Shown here: one piece after another, positions 1 through 8,563 of the stretch | How the letters are laid out: each line of letters opens with the position of its first letter | How positions within the stretch are numbered: the stretch's first letter is position 1 | NCBI GenBank assembly: GCA_004124535.1 | Contig: SCKQ01000048.1 | Span: 1-17,044, forward strand | DNA from: Fidelibacterota bacterium | GTDB taxonomy: Bacteria; Marinisomatota; Marinisomatia; Marinisomatales; TCS55 | Length of the DNA: 17,044 nt | Direction: 5' to 3' | Program-made: the position numbers and the translations under genes | The notes under the pieces: generated by a model | Databases searched by the model: none | What the model was told of the DNA's origin: nothing | Seen by the model: the letters and a program-made list of their open reading frames with translations, nothing else

Positions 1-1196
1 ATCAGCACCCTGTGTTTGGCACACTTATAGATTCGGTTCAAATCACAATTCTGGACACGACCTATTCAGGCACGCCAGCGTATGTGGAGATACCATCTTC
101 ATATCCAGGAGAAATTATGGTGGTTGGTGGTGGAGGTTTGGAATCTACCCAGATCTGTGCGCGTGTATACGATGAAAATGGGGTTCTTGTGAATGAGCCG
201 GTAAATGTTACTTTCACACTTGGACCAAACATACCAGAAGGTGCAAACATTAACAATGCTGGTATCAGTGATTCTACTTATACAGCTGATGGAGAAGCCT
301 GTGTTTCCATTAATAGCGGTACCGGCCCTGGTCCTGTACGGGTTACCGCGACAGTCCTTACTGATTCTGGGGAAGTTATCAGTGCTACGGCAACACCGGC
401 GATCATTGCCACTGGGCCGCCTTACTATATTGAGCCTGAATATAATCCCCAGGATACGGATCCGATTGGTGGGGGATTTTACCAAACGGAAGCAGCTGCC
501 ATGGTTTATGATCGTTGGTATAATCCTGTTTCAGACAGTACGTATGTATACTGGTCGATGGAACCGAACCCATTAGAAGCAGACACTGTCATAGATGCAT
601 TCGTGCAAGGAGTTAGCTTCACTGGAAATGAAAATTTAAATGGTGACAATTTCCCCGGCGTAGCATACACTACTATTACCTATTCAACAGATGCCATTGG
701 TAATTTAGGACTGGTAACCGCCTTGACCTTTGGTACTAATGGGGACACTATAATGGCCCGGATCAACGAAGATGAAGGAGAAGCGATGATGTACTTTGTC
801 CCCGGAGAGTTGAACCTTTTTGCAAATTTCCTTTATTGGGACTTTTCTCTTGATGGAAATCCAGCGGAAATACTGGTTACGAGCACATTGACTGATTCTT
901 ACCATATTGCAGTTTCTGGTGCTGATGTAATGATAAATGCTACAGGTGCGGCGCAAATTGACTGGGAGATTACTCCAGGCATCTTCGTTCCTAATACTTA
1001 TATAGGTGAAACTAATGATGATGGTCAGGTAACTTTTAGACTAACTTATCTTCAGGTTATTTGCCCACCGTTGCCTAACTCTGATCCACTGCTCTACGAG
1101 GATTTCACATCCACTGTTATTACCACTTTACTCATACCTATACAAATTACCAGTGATCCTTTGGAAATTCAATTTGTACGAACATATCAACCATAA
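1..1196 (+). CDS. Ig-like (Big_1/invasin-type) repeat surface protein, 5' partial
   Basis: This is the C-terminal part (about 397 residues) of a larger protein. The frame is open from base 3 with no stop upstream. The GTG at 12 is only the first start-like codon and lies inside a beta-rich domain with no signal peptide, so the true start is outside the window. The visible part looks like about three Ig-like modules. The first two open similarly, with PAYVEI near residue 25 and PYYIEP near residue 140, each followed by a Gly-rich turn and an A-x-VYD strand (ARVYDENG, AMVYDRWY). That pattern is typical of bacterial Ig-like domains that carry changing surface or adhesin functions. The composition is rich in Thr, Asn, Asp and Gly and poor in Lys, as expected for an exported protein. 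There is no T9SS tail or dockerin at the C terminus. It ends 3 bases before the pilB start, so it is probably co-transcribed with the pilus/secretion trio. Its function is unknown; a surface or pilus-associated protein is an inference. Confidence -1.
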   Translation, partial: QHPVFGTLIDSVQITILDTTYSGTPAYVEIPSSYPGEIMVVGGGGLESTQICARVYDENGVLVNEPVNVTFTLGPNIPEGANINNAGISDSTYTADGEACVSINSGTGPGPVRVTATVLTDSGEVISATATPAIIATGPPYYIEPEYNPQDTDPIGGGFYQTEAAAMVYDRWYNPVSDSTYVYWSMEPNPLEADTVIDAFVQGVSFTGNENLNGDNFPGVAYTTITYSTDAIGNLGLVTALTFGTNGDTIMARINEDEGEAMMYFVPGELNLFANFLYWDFSLDGNPAEILVTSTLTDSYHIAVSGADVMINATGAAQIDWEITPGIFVPNTYIGETNDDGQVTFRLTYLQVICPPLPNSDPLLYEDFTSTVITTLLIPIQITSDPLEIQFVRTYQP

Positions 1197-1199
1197 TCC

Positions 1200-2924
1200 A
1201 TGGCACAGGAATTCAATCCGCAATTTCAAAAGATCGGGGACATACTGGTCCACGAAGGCAAGATAAGTGATAGCCAGCTTAATTCTGCATTAGTTGAACA
1301 GAAGGTCAGGAAGGAAAAATTAGGGACTGTATTGCTTGACCAGGGCCTAATCACTGAAGACGACCTCGTAAAAGTATATTCTATGCAGTTGGGTTATGAG
1401 CTAGCCAGCGATGAAGCTTTGTTTTCTGCAGATCCCGAAGTTGTGCAAACAATTCCAGAGGATTTTGCAAGACAGAATATGGTTTTAGCCTTGCATAAGT
1501 CTGATTCAAAGATAGTTATTGCAATGGAAGATCCTGAGGATTTGGTAGCTATAGATTCGCTAAAACGGCTTACAAGTCTAAATCCTGAGGTGCTTGTTGC
1601 GGGTCCATCGGGACTTAACCGTGCTCTGGATCAAATATATGGCAAGATTCGGCAAGCAGGGGAAGTAGAAGAAGCAGTAGAAAGTATCAAAGTTATTTCT
1701 GGTGATGAAGAAGACCGGGAAGAAGTCGATCTTTCTCCGGATAAGGTATCAACAGAAGATGCCCCAATTGTTAAGCTGGTGAATCTGATCTTGCAGGAAG
1801 CGATCAAGGAACGGGCCACTGATATTCATCTTGAGCCGCAGCAGAATGTTGTTATCGTCCGCATTAGAATTGACGGCGTACTCCAGACCATCATGACACC
1901 GCCATTATCATCCTTAAGCGGGTTAGTAACAAGAATAAAGATACTCTCCAATCTTAATATAGCGGAACGGAGGTTGCCGCAGGATGGGCGGTTTACAATA
2001 AAGGCATCAAAAAGAGAGATTGATGTACGTGTTGCTGTTCTTCCAACTATATATGGAGAAAAAACTGTCTTACGATTGCTCGATAAGTCTGGATTCGGAT
2101 TCAATCTTAAAGGATTGGGATTCGAAGACAAAATGTATCCCATTTTTCGCCGTGTCATTGCTCAGCCCTATGGCATGGTAGTTGTGTCTGGTCCGACTGG
2201 TTCCGGTAAGTCCACTTCGCTTTATGCATCCATAAAAGAAATAAAGAATGAGGCCACGAATATTACCACAGTTGAAGACCCCGTGGAATACCAGATGGAT
2301 GGTATAAATCAAGTTCAAGTCCATGAAAGCATTGGCCTCACTTTTGCTTCTTCATTACGTTCCATATTAAGGCAGGATCCAGACATATTACTGATCGGTG
2401 AAATCAGGGACGAAGAAACTGCAGATATTGCTGTAAAATTTTCGCTAACTGGTCACCTTGTTTTCTCTACTGTTCATGCCAATGATGCTGCCTCAACAAT
2501 AACAAGGTTATTAGATATAGGTGTCAAACCATTTCTTGTGGGTTCTTGTTTGAATCTGGTAATGGCTCAGCGGCTGATAAGGACTATTTGTGATAATTGC
2601 AAAGAAGAGTATAGTCCTACCAATGAAGAATTAGATCGCATAAATCTTGAAAAGTCCAGATTGAATGGTAAAAATCTTTTCTATGGTAAAGGCTGTAGTC
2701 AGTGTCGGAATACAGGATACCATGGCCGAACTGGTATTTTTGAACTAATACCAATGTCCAGGGCTATCAGGGGTTTGGTTTTTGATAATACTAATGAAGA
2801 TGTGATCCGGCAGAAAGCATTGGAAGAAGGTATGATCAATCTAAGAGAAAGTGGTATAGAGAAAGTGCTGAATGGAGTAACAACAATATCTGAAGTGCTT
2901 CGTTCAACCGTTGAGGATATTTAA
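1200..2924 (+). CDS. pilB: Type IV pilus / type II secretion assembly ATPase (PilB/GspE family)
   Basis: This is the cytoplasmic hexameric ATPase that powers pilus or pseudopilus polymerisation. It has 574 residues, usual for the family. The N-terminal MshEN-like domain (about 10-150) contains IGDILVHEG, LGTVLLDQGLI and a VYSMQLGYE motif. The catalytic half has Walker A GPTGSGKST (331-339), the Asp box TTVEDPVEYQ (about 356-365), Walker B DILLIGEIRD (395-404) and the His box GHLVFSTVHAND (418-429). Two CxxC pairs (C464/C467 and C499/C502) form the zinc-binding insert typical of GspE and PilB. All key residues are present, so it should be active. The ATG lies 3 bases after the upstream stop with no clear Shine-Dalgarno, suggesting translational coupling. 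Its stop overlaps the pilC start by one base (TAATG). PilB and GspE cannot be told apart without a secretin or pilin gene. The family assignment is near certain; the exact system is not. Confidence -1.
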   Translation: MAQEFNPQFQKIGDILVHEGKISDSQLNSALVEQKVRKEKLGTVLLDQGLITEDDLVKVYSMQLGYELASDEALFSADPEVVQTIPEDFARQNMVLALHKSDSKIVIAMEDPEDLVAIDSLKRLTSLNPEVLVAGPSGLNRALDQIYGKIRQAGEVEEAVESIKVISGDEEDREEVDLSPDKVSTEDAPIVKLVNLILQEAIKERATDIHLEPQQNVVIVRIRIDGVLQTIMTPPLSSLSGLVTRIKILSNLNIAERRLPQDGRFTIKASKREIDVRVAVLPTIYGEKTVLRLLDKSGFGFNLKGLGFEDKMYPIFRRVIAQPYGMVVVSGPTGSGKSTSLYASIKEIKNEATNITTVEDPVEYQMDGINQVQVHESIGLTFASSLRSILRQDPDILLIGEIRDEETADIAVKFSLTGHLVFSTVHANDAASTITRLLDIGVKPFLVGSCLNLVMAQRLIRTICDNCKEEYSPTNEELDRINLEKSRLNGKNLFYGKGCSQCRNTGYHGRTGIFELIPMSRAIRGLVFDNTNEDVIRQKALEEGMINLRESGIEKVLNGVTTISEVLRSTVEDI

Positions 2925-4171
2925 TGCCTGCCTATACTTATTTGATCAAAGATGAGGCCGGTGGTCGTAGTGAAGGGGAAATAAAAGCAGAGAGTCTGGA
3001 TCTGGCCATGAAAAAACTGTCAGCTGATAACCAGATTATTGTAAAGCTGGAAGAAGTAGACACAAGTTGGGATTTTATTGGTCCATTTATTGATGAAATA
3101 AATTTATCAATTGAACGTTTTAAAAATAGAATTCCCTTAACCAATTTGGTGTTTTTTACTCGCCAGTTGGCGACTATGTATTCTGCAGGACTGACGTTGG
3201 AACGGGCCATTCGGGGTCTTGCGAGTGAAGAGCGACATCCAAAGATGAAGAAAGTACTGACAAATGTCGGTGAAAATATCCGCAAAGGCCTGTCCTTGTC
3301 CGAAGCTTTACAACGACATCCTGGTGTTTTTTCAACCTTATTTGTTTCATTGACCAAAGCTGGAGAAGTGAGTGGTAATCTAGATGAAATACTTGATGAA
3401 TTAGCAACGTACCTAGAAAACCTAGATGATGTTAGACGAAAAGTTCGTTCCGCCATGACTTACCCTATATTTATGGTCGTTTTTCTTTTTGCAATGATGA
3501 GTGCCATGTTCATGTGGATTATCCCCATGTTTTCAGATGTATACGTTCAGTTAGGCGCCAATCTGCCTGCTGCCACACGCAAACTGGTTTCCTTAAGTGA
3601 GTGGATAAGCATCAATTTCAGTACTGTCGTTCTGTCATTATTCGGTGTAGCAGTTGGACTCTGGTTGGTGTCGAAGACACGTCGTGGGGGGTATATCATT
3701 GATTCAATAAAACTGAGAACTCCCATATTTGGATCATTACTGAATCAATCAATACTAAATAAATTTTCAAAAACACTAGGAATATTACTTAACGCTGGTG
3801 TGCCGGTTATTGAATCCATGAACTTGATTGCGAAAATAGTAAGTAATCGTGTCTATGAGGTCGCCATTGGTGATGCGACGGAATACATTCGTGATGGATT
3901 TAATATAACCTCAGCATTACGCCGCACAGAAGTATTCCCGCCGATATTATTACAGTTATCCGCTACAGGAGAAGAAACTGGTGAGTTGGACACGCTGCTG
4001 GACAAGGCAGCTGACTATTACTACAAGCAAGTAAATGCCTTAGTAGAACGGATGACCACTTTAATTGAGCCCATATTGATACTTATGGTTGGAATCATTA
4101 TTGGTGTCATGGTGGTTATTACTTATTTACCTGTCTTTTATTTGGGCGCTGCTTTGCAATCGGGGTTGTAA
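2924..4171 (+). CDS. pilC: Type IV pilus / type II secretion platform protein (PilC/GspF family)
   Basis: This is the polytopic inner-membrane platform protein that couples the ATPase to pilin or pseudopilin extraction. It has 415 residues, near the family norm of about 400. The N terminus MPAYTYLIKDEAGG is the usual opening strand. Two T2SSF repeats follow. Repeat 1 (about 75-200) contains FFTRQLATMYSAGL and VSLTKAGEVSGNLDEIL. Repeat 2 (about 278-400) contains FSKTLGILLNAGVPVIESM and LSATGEETGELDTLLDKAA. Predicted membrane segments are at about 179-202, 230-250 and 380-403, which is the standard topology. It overlaps pilB by one base (TAATG) and pilD by one base (TAATG), so the three genes are translationally coupled. 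No anomaly is seen. As with the ATPase, pilus versus type II secretion cannot be decided from this window. Confidence -1.
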   Translation: MPAYTYLIKDEAGGRSEGEIKAESLDLAMKKLSADNQIIVKLEEVDTSWDFIGPFIDEINLSIERFKNRIPLTNLVFFTRQLATMYSAGLTLERAIRGLASEERHPKMKKVLTNVGENIRKGLSLSEALQRHPGVFSTLFVSLTKAGEVSGNLDEILDELATYLENLDDVRRKVRSAMTYPIFMVVFLFAMMSAMFMWIIPMFSDVYVQLGANLPAATRKLVSLSEWISINFSTVVLSLFGVAVGLWLVSKTRRGGYIIDSIKLRTPIFGSLLNQSILNKFSKTLGILLNAGVPVIESMNLIAKIVSNRVYEVAIGDATEYIRDGFNITSALRRTEVFPPILLQLSATGEETGELDTLLDKAADYYYKQVNALVERMTTLIEPILILMVGIIIGVMVVITYLPVFYLGAALQSGL

Positions 4172-4929
4172 TGGATTTCTTGATTTTTTTTACATTCGGT
4201 GCTTTTGTGGGCAGTTTTTTCAATGTGGTTATCTATCGTATGCCACGTAATGAGTCCATAATTAAACCCAGATCACATTGTCCAACCTGCAAGACATCCA
4301 TTCCTTTTTACCGGAATATTCCCCTGGTATCTTTTATCCTGCAGGTAGGAAAGTGCGCAAATTGCCAAGGTGCAATATCATTCCAATATCCAGCTGTGGA
4401 ATTAATAAATGGACTTATTTGGGGGTGGGCATTTTATACGTTGCCATTTCCAGAAGCGGTTATTGCATCGTTTCTCAGTTCCATACTTATTGCGATAGCG
4501 TGGATAGATGCAAGAATATATATGGTTCCCTTGGATCTTATTATTGCTGGTGTTGTTGTTTTGTTGTTTGCAGTTATTTTTGGTATCTTATCATACAGTC
4601 AGGTATTATGGGGTATTGCCGCAGGCGTATTATTACCCGGGTTGATGATGGGCTTAACCTGGCTTGTAACCAGGCGTCAGGGCATGGGTTTTGGTGATTT
4701 ACAGTTAGGGTTGATCCTGGGAGCCTGGGTAGGACCGATCGCAATGATACTGACATTGTTTTTTGCGTCATTTTTAGGGCTTGTGGCATGGATAGTAATT
4801 TCCATGGTAAAAGGTTTGGATAGGGACAGACCATTACCTTTTGCGCCTTACCTTGTGTTTAGTGCAATTAGTATTTTTATTGTTAGTGAATATTCCACTA
4901 CATTAATAGATCAATTGATAATGTTGTAA
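4171..4929 (+). CDS. pilD: Prepilin peptidase / N-methyltransferase (PilD/GspO family)
   Basis: This membrane aspartic protease cleaves the leader of type IV prepilins and pseudopilins and methylates the new N terminus. It has 252 residues, near normal. The N-terminal cytoplasmic methyltransferase-type domain contains GSFFNVVIYRMPR (about 14-26) and two zinc CxxC pairs (C37/C40 and C62/C65). The catalytic aspartates are visible as WID (D113) and in GMGFGD (D176), with a conserved PFAPYL segment near 223-228. Several hydrophobic segments run from about 80 to the end. One oddity is that the second active-site motif reads GFGDLQLG, while the family consensus is GxGDxKL, so the Lys is replaced by Gln. 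The start overlaps the pilC stop (TAATG). It is the last gene of the trio and is followed by the largest gap in the window, 19 bases holding an inverted repeat. Confidence -1.
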   Translation: MDFLIFFTFGAFVGSFFNVVIYRMPRNESIIKPRSHCPTCKTSIPFYRNIPLVSFILQVGKCANCQGAISFQYPAVELINGLIWGWAFYTLPFPEAVIASFLSSILIAIAWIDARIYMVPLDLIIAGVVVLLFAVIFGILSYSQVLWGIAAGVLLPGLMMGLTWLVTRRQGMGFGDLQLGLILGAWVGPIAMILTLFFASFLGLVAWIVISMVKGLDRDRPLPFAPYLVFSAISIFIVSEYSTTLIDQLIML

Positions 4930-4940
4930 TGGTATTACAA
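4924..4940 (+). promoter_or_regulatory. Perfect 7-3-7 inverted repeat at the pilD/C25 junction
   Basis: TTGTAAT and ATTACAA are exact reverse complements separated by GGT. The left arm covers the pilD stop codon (4927-4929), and the right arm runs into the A-rich start of the AAGGG ribosome binding site (4939-4943) of the C25 gene. It could be a two-fold operator for a dimeric regulator or an RNA hairpin that influences translation of the downstream gene. There is no T-run after it, so it is not an intrinsic terminator. The symmetry is seen directly; the function is inference. Confidence -1.
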
Positions 4941-4943
4941 GGG
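4939..4943 (+). promoter_or_regulatory. Ribosome binding site of the C25 peptidase gene
   Basis: AAGGG lies 5 bases before the ATG at 4949. It supports that start, which also gives a proper signal peptide. The first two bases are shared with the right arm of the 4924-4940 inverted repeat, so folding of that repeat would partly hide the site. Confidence -1.
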
Positions 4944-4948
4944 CTCAA

Positions 4949-7900
4949 ATGAGATACGAATTCAAAATTGTTGTTTTATTGACCAGCTTGTTGGTAGTGT
5001 GTTTTGCCGAGGATGAATTGAAGCGACTCAACAGTGGGTTTGCAGCTCAAGTCAACAATGAGAAAATAACCTATGTTCTAACGGACTACGAACTTCAGGA
5101 TATCACAATAAATGGTCAAACCTTCAAGAAACCAATAATACCTTTTGGAGGCTTAAATGCTGAAGAAGGTGATCCTGTGTTGCCTACGGTTACAACATTT
5201 TATCAGGTCGCACCTAATAAATCATATAGTGTTGAGATCAACATTCAATCTTCGGAATTTGTTGAAAATATTGATATTGCACCACACCAGACATGGGATC
5301 CGGTGACTGATGAAATCACTTTACCATTCAAGCGCAATATAGACTTATATACTTCTGATGAACCATACCCACAAAAGCAAGCCAGTATTTCACAAACGAT
5401 TGTTTTCAGGGATTTACCAGTTGTAAAGGTTGCTTTTACGCCTTTTAGGTACCATCCATTATCTCGCCAACTCGAAATTATTACTTCAGCAGATATAGAT
5501 TTAGTTGAAACTGGTGATATAGAGCCCCTCCAAACCCCGAGTAGAAGATCAAGAGTGTTTGAACCATTATATGAATCAATTGTTGTCAACTACAGTCGAT
5601 CTACTAGTGATGAAGATTATCAAACACCATCAATACTTTATATACTGCCCAGTAATTCATCCAATCTCATGGCCAACCTGGACATTCTTTTTGAGTGGCG
5701 CCATAAATCCGGGTATGTTGTGAATTATGCTTCAACCAGTACCACTGGTAGTTCAGCCAGTTCTATAAAAAACTATATTAGTAATGCCTATAGCAGTTGG
5801 ACTGATCCACCAGAATATGTTGCCTTGGTTGGCGATGCCAGCGGTAGTTACTCAATTCCTACATATTTTGAAAATTATAGTTCTTATAATGGGGAAGGAG
5901 ATCATCCTTATTCACAATTGGTTGGGGGTGATATTTTACCCGAAGTAATTCTTGGCAGATTATCGTTTAGTTCAACTACAGAACTGGCAACCATAATCAA
6001 CAAAACTGTACAATATGAAACGAACCCCTATGTTAGCCAGAATTGGTTTCATAGCGCTTCCATGGTTGGGGACCCCTCTTCATCGGGTATTTCTACTATT
6101 ATTACCTGCGAGAATATTAAAGAGATGATGGAATTTCATGGCTATGATGATGTTCGTACGATTTACAACTCGCCATTTCCCTCCCAGATGGTATCTGATT
6201 TGAACGCTGGCTTAACTTTCTTTAATTATCGTGGCTACTGGGGGATAAGTGGTTTTGGAAATGGTAATATAAATAGCCTCTCCAATGGCTTCAAGTTAAC
6301 AGTCGCAACTGTCATTACCTGTGGAACAGGTTCTTTTGCTTCAGGTACCTGTTTATCCGAAGCATTCCTAAGAGCAGGTACGCCAACCCAGCCTAAAGGT
6401 GCGGTTGCTTCTGTAGGTACAGCCACTCTTGGTACGCATACTATGTTTAATAATGTTGTAGATATGGGGTTTTATTATGGCATATTTTCAGATGGATTGG
6501 AAACTGCAGGAGCTGCATTGGTCCGCGGCAAGCTTAACCTATATCTTAGCTACCCGGACAATCCTAACAATTATGTAAATATTTTCACTCACTGGAATAA
6601 TTTGATGGGTGATCCCGCATTAAGAATGTGGACCGATATACCGAAAACTTTTACTGTAAGCCACGAAAATGGAGTAGCTGCTGGTACAAATTTTATTGAT
6701 GTGACGGTAATGGACTATTTCAGTATGCCGGTAAAAGAAGCATATGTCACCATTCTAAAAGGTGATGATGTAATTTTTGAATCTGCGTTCACAGATGCGA
6801 ATGGCCATGTCTCATTGCCCATTAGCACGACTTCAACTGGTGATGTGGATATCACAGTTGTGAAAAGAAATTTTATCCCCTACCAGGAACAATTTCAAAT
6901 TGTTGATCAAGCTGTAAATGTTAATGCTATAGAGGGCGGATATACGATTGATGATGATAGTGAAGGAAGTTCAATTGGTAATGCGAATGGAATAGTAAAT
7001 GGTGGTGAAACTATTGAATTGACTATACCGGTGTATAATTACGGGACAGATGAAGCGCAGGGAGTATACTGTAAATTAACAAGCGATGGTGAGTTGGTGA
7101 CCTTTATTATAGACAGCTTATACATTGGATCATTAACGAGCGGAATGACAGCAAATGTCAATCAGCCATTTGTATTTGAAGTACAAGCTAGTGCTATGGA
7201 AAATGATAACTTGGATCTGCGCTTATTTGTTGAAGATATAAATGGAACTTCCTGGTGGAGTGAAATCGAAGTGTTCAGCGCGGGTAGTCTCTTGGAAGCC
7301 ATTGCAGTTATTGTTAGGGATGACCCGGTTTATGGTGATGATATTCTTGACCCCGGTGAAACGGCTGAATTAGAAATTGAATTGCTTAATAATGGGTCTG
7401 TAATAGCTACTAGTGTGGTCGGAAGGCTGTATTCAAATTTTTCTGGGATAGAAATGTTAGATGAGCAAGGTTATTGGCCAGTGATATTAGCGGATGGTAT
7501 GTCTACCAATAATACGGATCGTTTTGAAGTTTCAGCAGCTGAAGATGTCATTCCCGGGACAAGGGTGGATCTATTAATTGATCTGGAATCAACCACTGGA
7601 TTGTCAACCAGTTTAAGTATTCCTTTTCAAATCGGTATTAAGGATGTGAATGATCCCCTGGGACCCGACGCGTATGGGTACTACGCTTATGATAGCGGCG
7701 ATATCCTGTACTCAAATGCACCATATTTTAATTGGATTGAGATTAATCCTCTGTTACCTCTTTATAACGGTCCAGGTACACAACTTCCACTTAGCGATTA
7801 TGGCGATAATCAGGATGATGTTACCACGGTCAGCCTGCCTTTCACATTCAAGTTTTATGGAATTGATTATGATCAAATTAGCGTATCCAGTAACGGGTGG

Positions 7901-8557
7901 GTTTCAATGGGCAGTACATCTATGCAGTCGTTCAGAAATTATCACTTACCAGGACCAGGTGGTCCTTCACCAATGATAGCTGTATTTTGGGATGACCTTA
8001 TGACTACTTCTAGTGGAGGGCGCGTTTATAAATGGTATGATGAAGAAAACAATCAATTCATAATTGAATGGTCTCGTTTAAGAACGTTTGATAATAATAG
8101 CCTAGAAACTTTTCAGGTAATTCTGTACGATGCACAGCATTATTTTACGCCTACAGGCGATGGTGAAATCTTAATCCAATTTGCGGATTTCAATAATACA
8201 TCAACTGGTAATTTTGGCTGGGGACAGGTCCATGGGAATTATTGTTCTGTAGGATTGGAAGACCATACGGAAACTGTAGGCCTTGAATATACTTTCAATA
8301 ATGATTATCCCGTGGCTGCTATGCCACTTCAAGATTCAACCGCTATACTCTTTACAACGCGTGGTTCCAATATTCTCCAACGTGGTGATATAAATCAGGA
8401 TGGATTATTAAATATCATTGATGTACTGACCCTTGTTGATTTCGTTCAGGCGGGTAATACGGGAAGTTTAAACCCGTACCTTGCTGATGTGAATGCGGAT
8501 GAAATCATCAATTTTCTGGACATGATCAGTATTGTCCGGGAAATAATGGGATTTTAA
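4949..8557 (+). CDS. Secreted gingipain-type C25 family protein with C-terminal dockerin
   Basis: This is a 1202-residue exported protein. A signal peptide occupies residues 1-20 (Lys, a hydrophobic run, then CFA|ED). A C25-type propeptide follows (about 25-215, with PVLPTVTTFYQVAP). The C25 caspase-like domain spans about 228-560: YILPSN, YVALVGDASG, the substrate-pocket region, NYRGYWG (427-433), VITCGTGSF (455-463, C458 the expected nucleophile) and NLMGDPALRMW near its end. Next come an Ig-like domain (about 566-655), two CARDB-like domains (about 665-775 and 789-893) and an FCB-type beta module (about 899-1140, YGYYAYD, SSNGWVSMGS, FWDDL). The C terminus is a type I dockerin (1145-1202) with two complete calcium loops, DINQDG from D1147 and DVNADE from D1180. 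The residue aligned with gingipain's catalytic His (GHG) is Y430, so protease activity is uncertain. It lies between the pil and pgs genes, and its role there is unknown. Confidence -1.
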   Translation: MRYEFKIVVLLTSLLVVCFAEDELKRLNSGFAAQVNNEKITYVLTDYELQDITINGQTFKKPIIPFGGLNAEEGDPVLPTVTTFYQVAPNKSYSVEINIQSSEFVENIDIAPHQTWDPVTDEITLPFKRNIDLYTSDEPYPQKQASISQTIVFRDLPVVKVAFTPFRYHPLSRQLEIITSADIDLVETGDIEPLQTPSRRSRVFEPLYESIVVNYSRSTSDEDYQTPSILYILPSNSSNLMANLDILFEWRHKSGYVVNYASTSTTGSSASSIKNYISNAYSSWTDPPEYVALVGDASGSYSIPTYFENYSSYNGEGDHPYSQLVGGDILPEVILGRLSFSSTTELATIINKTVQYETNPYVSQNWFHSASMVGDPSSSGISTIITCENIKEMMEFHGYDDVRTIYNSPFPSQMVSDLNAGLTFFNYRGYWGISGFGNGNINSLSNGFKLTVATVITCGTGSFASGTCLSEAFLRAGTPTQPKGAVASVGTATLGTHTMFNNVVDMGFYYGIFSDGLETAGAALVRGKLNLYLSYPDNPNNYVNIFTHWNNLMGDPALRMWTDIPKTFTVSHENGVAAGTNFIDVTVMDYFSMPVKEAYVTILKGDDVIFESAFTDANGHVSLPISTTSTGDVDITVVKRNFIPYQEQFQIVDQAVNVNAIEGGYTIDDDSEGSSIGNANGIVNGGETIELTIPVYNYGTDEAQGVYCKLTSDGELVTFIIDSLYIGSLTSGMTANVNQPFVFEVQASAMENDNLDLRLFVEDINGTSWWSEIEVFSAGSLLEAIAVIVRDDPVYGDDILDPGETAELEIELLNNGSVIATSVVGRLYSNFSGIEMLDEQGYWPVILADGMSTNNTDRFEVSAAEDVIPGTRVDLLIDLESTTGLSTSLSIPFQIGIKDVNDPLGPDAYGYYAYDSGDILYSNAPYFNWIEINPLLPLYNGPGTQLPLSDYGDNQDDVTTVSLPFTFKFYGIDYDQISVSSNGWVSMGSTSMQSFRNYHLPGPGGPSPMIAVFWDDLMTTSSGGRVYKWYDEENNQFIIEWSRLRTFDNNSLETFQVILYDAQHYFTPTGDGEILIQFADFNNTSTGNFGWGQVHGNYCSVGLEDHTETVGLEYTFNNDYPVAAMPLQDSTAILFTTRGSNILQRGDINQDGLLNIIDVLTLVDFVQAGNTGSLNPYLADVNADEIINFLDMISIVREIMGF
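8381..8554 (+). other. Type I dockerin domain at the C terminus of the C25 protein
   Basis: Residues 1145-1202 contain two 12-residue EF-hand-like loops that match the pattern D-x-N-x-D-x-x-x-N-x-x-D: D1147/N1149/D1151 with D at loop position 12, and D1180/N1182/D1184 likewise. Each loop is followed by a hydrophobic helix (LTLVDFVQAG, MISIVREIMG). Dockerins classically bind cohesins. In FCB proteins they often stand in the place of a T9SS sorting tail. No cohesin-like domain is visible in this window. Confidence -1.
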
Positions 8558-8563
8558 CTTCCC

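Noticed and set aside
12..14. GTG start for the first gene
   Set aside because: The frame is open to the window edge, and the sequence after the GTG has no signal peptide and sits within an Ig-like domain. The gene is 5' partial.
2938..3456. 172-residue minus-strand open frame opposite pilC
   Set aside because: It is fully inside a clear conserved gene on the other strand, is low in recognisable motifs and rich in Ser/Arg as expected of an antisense shadow.
4278..4697. 139-residue + strand open frame within pilD
   Set aside because: It is an out-of-frame shadow of pilD; the pilD frame has all the family motifs.
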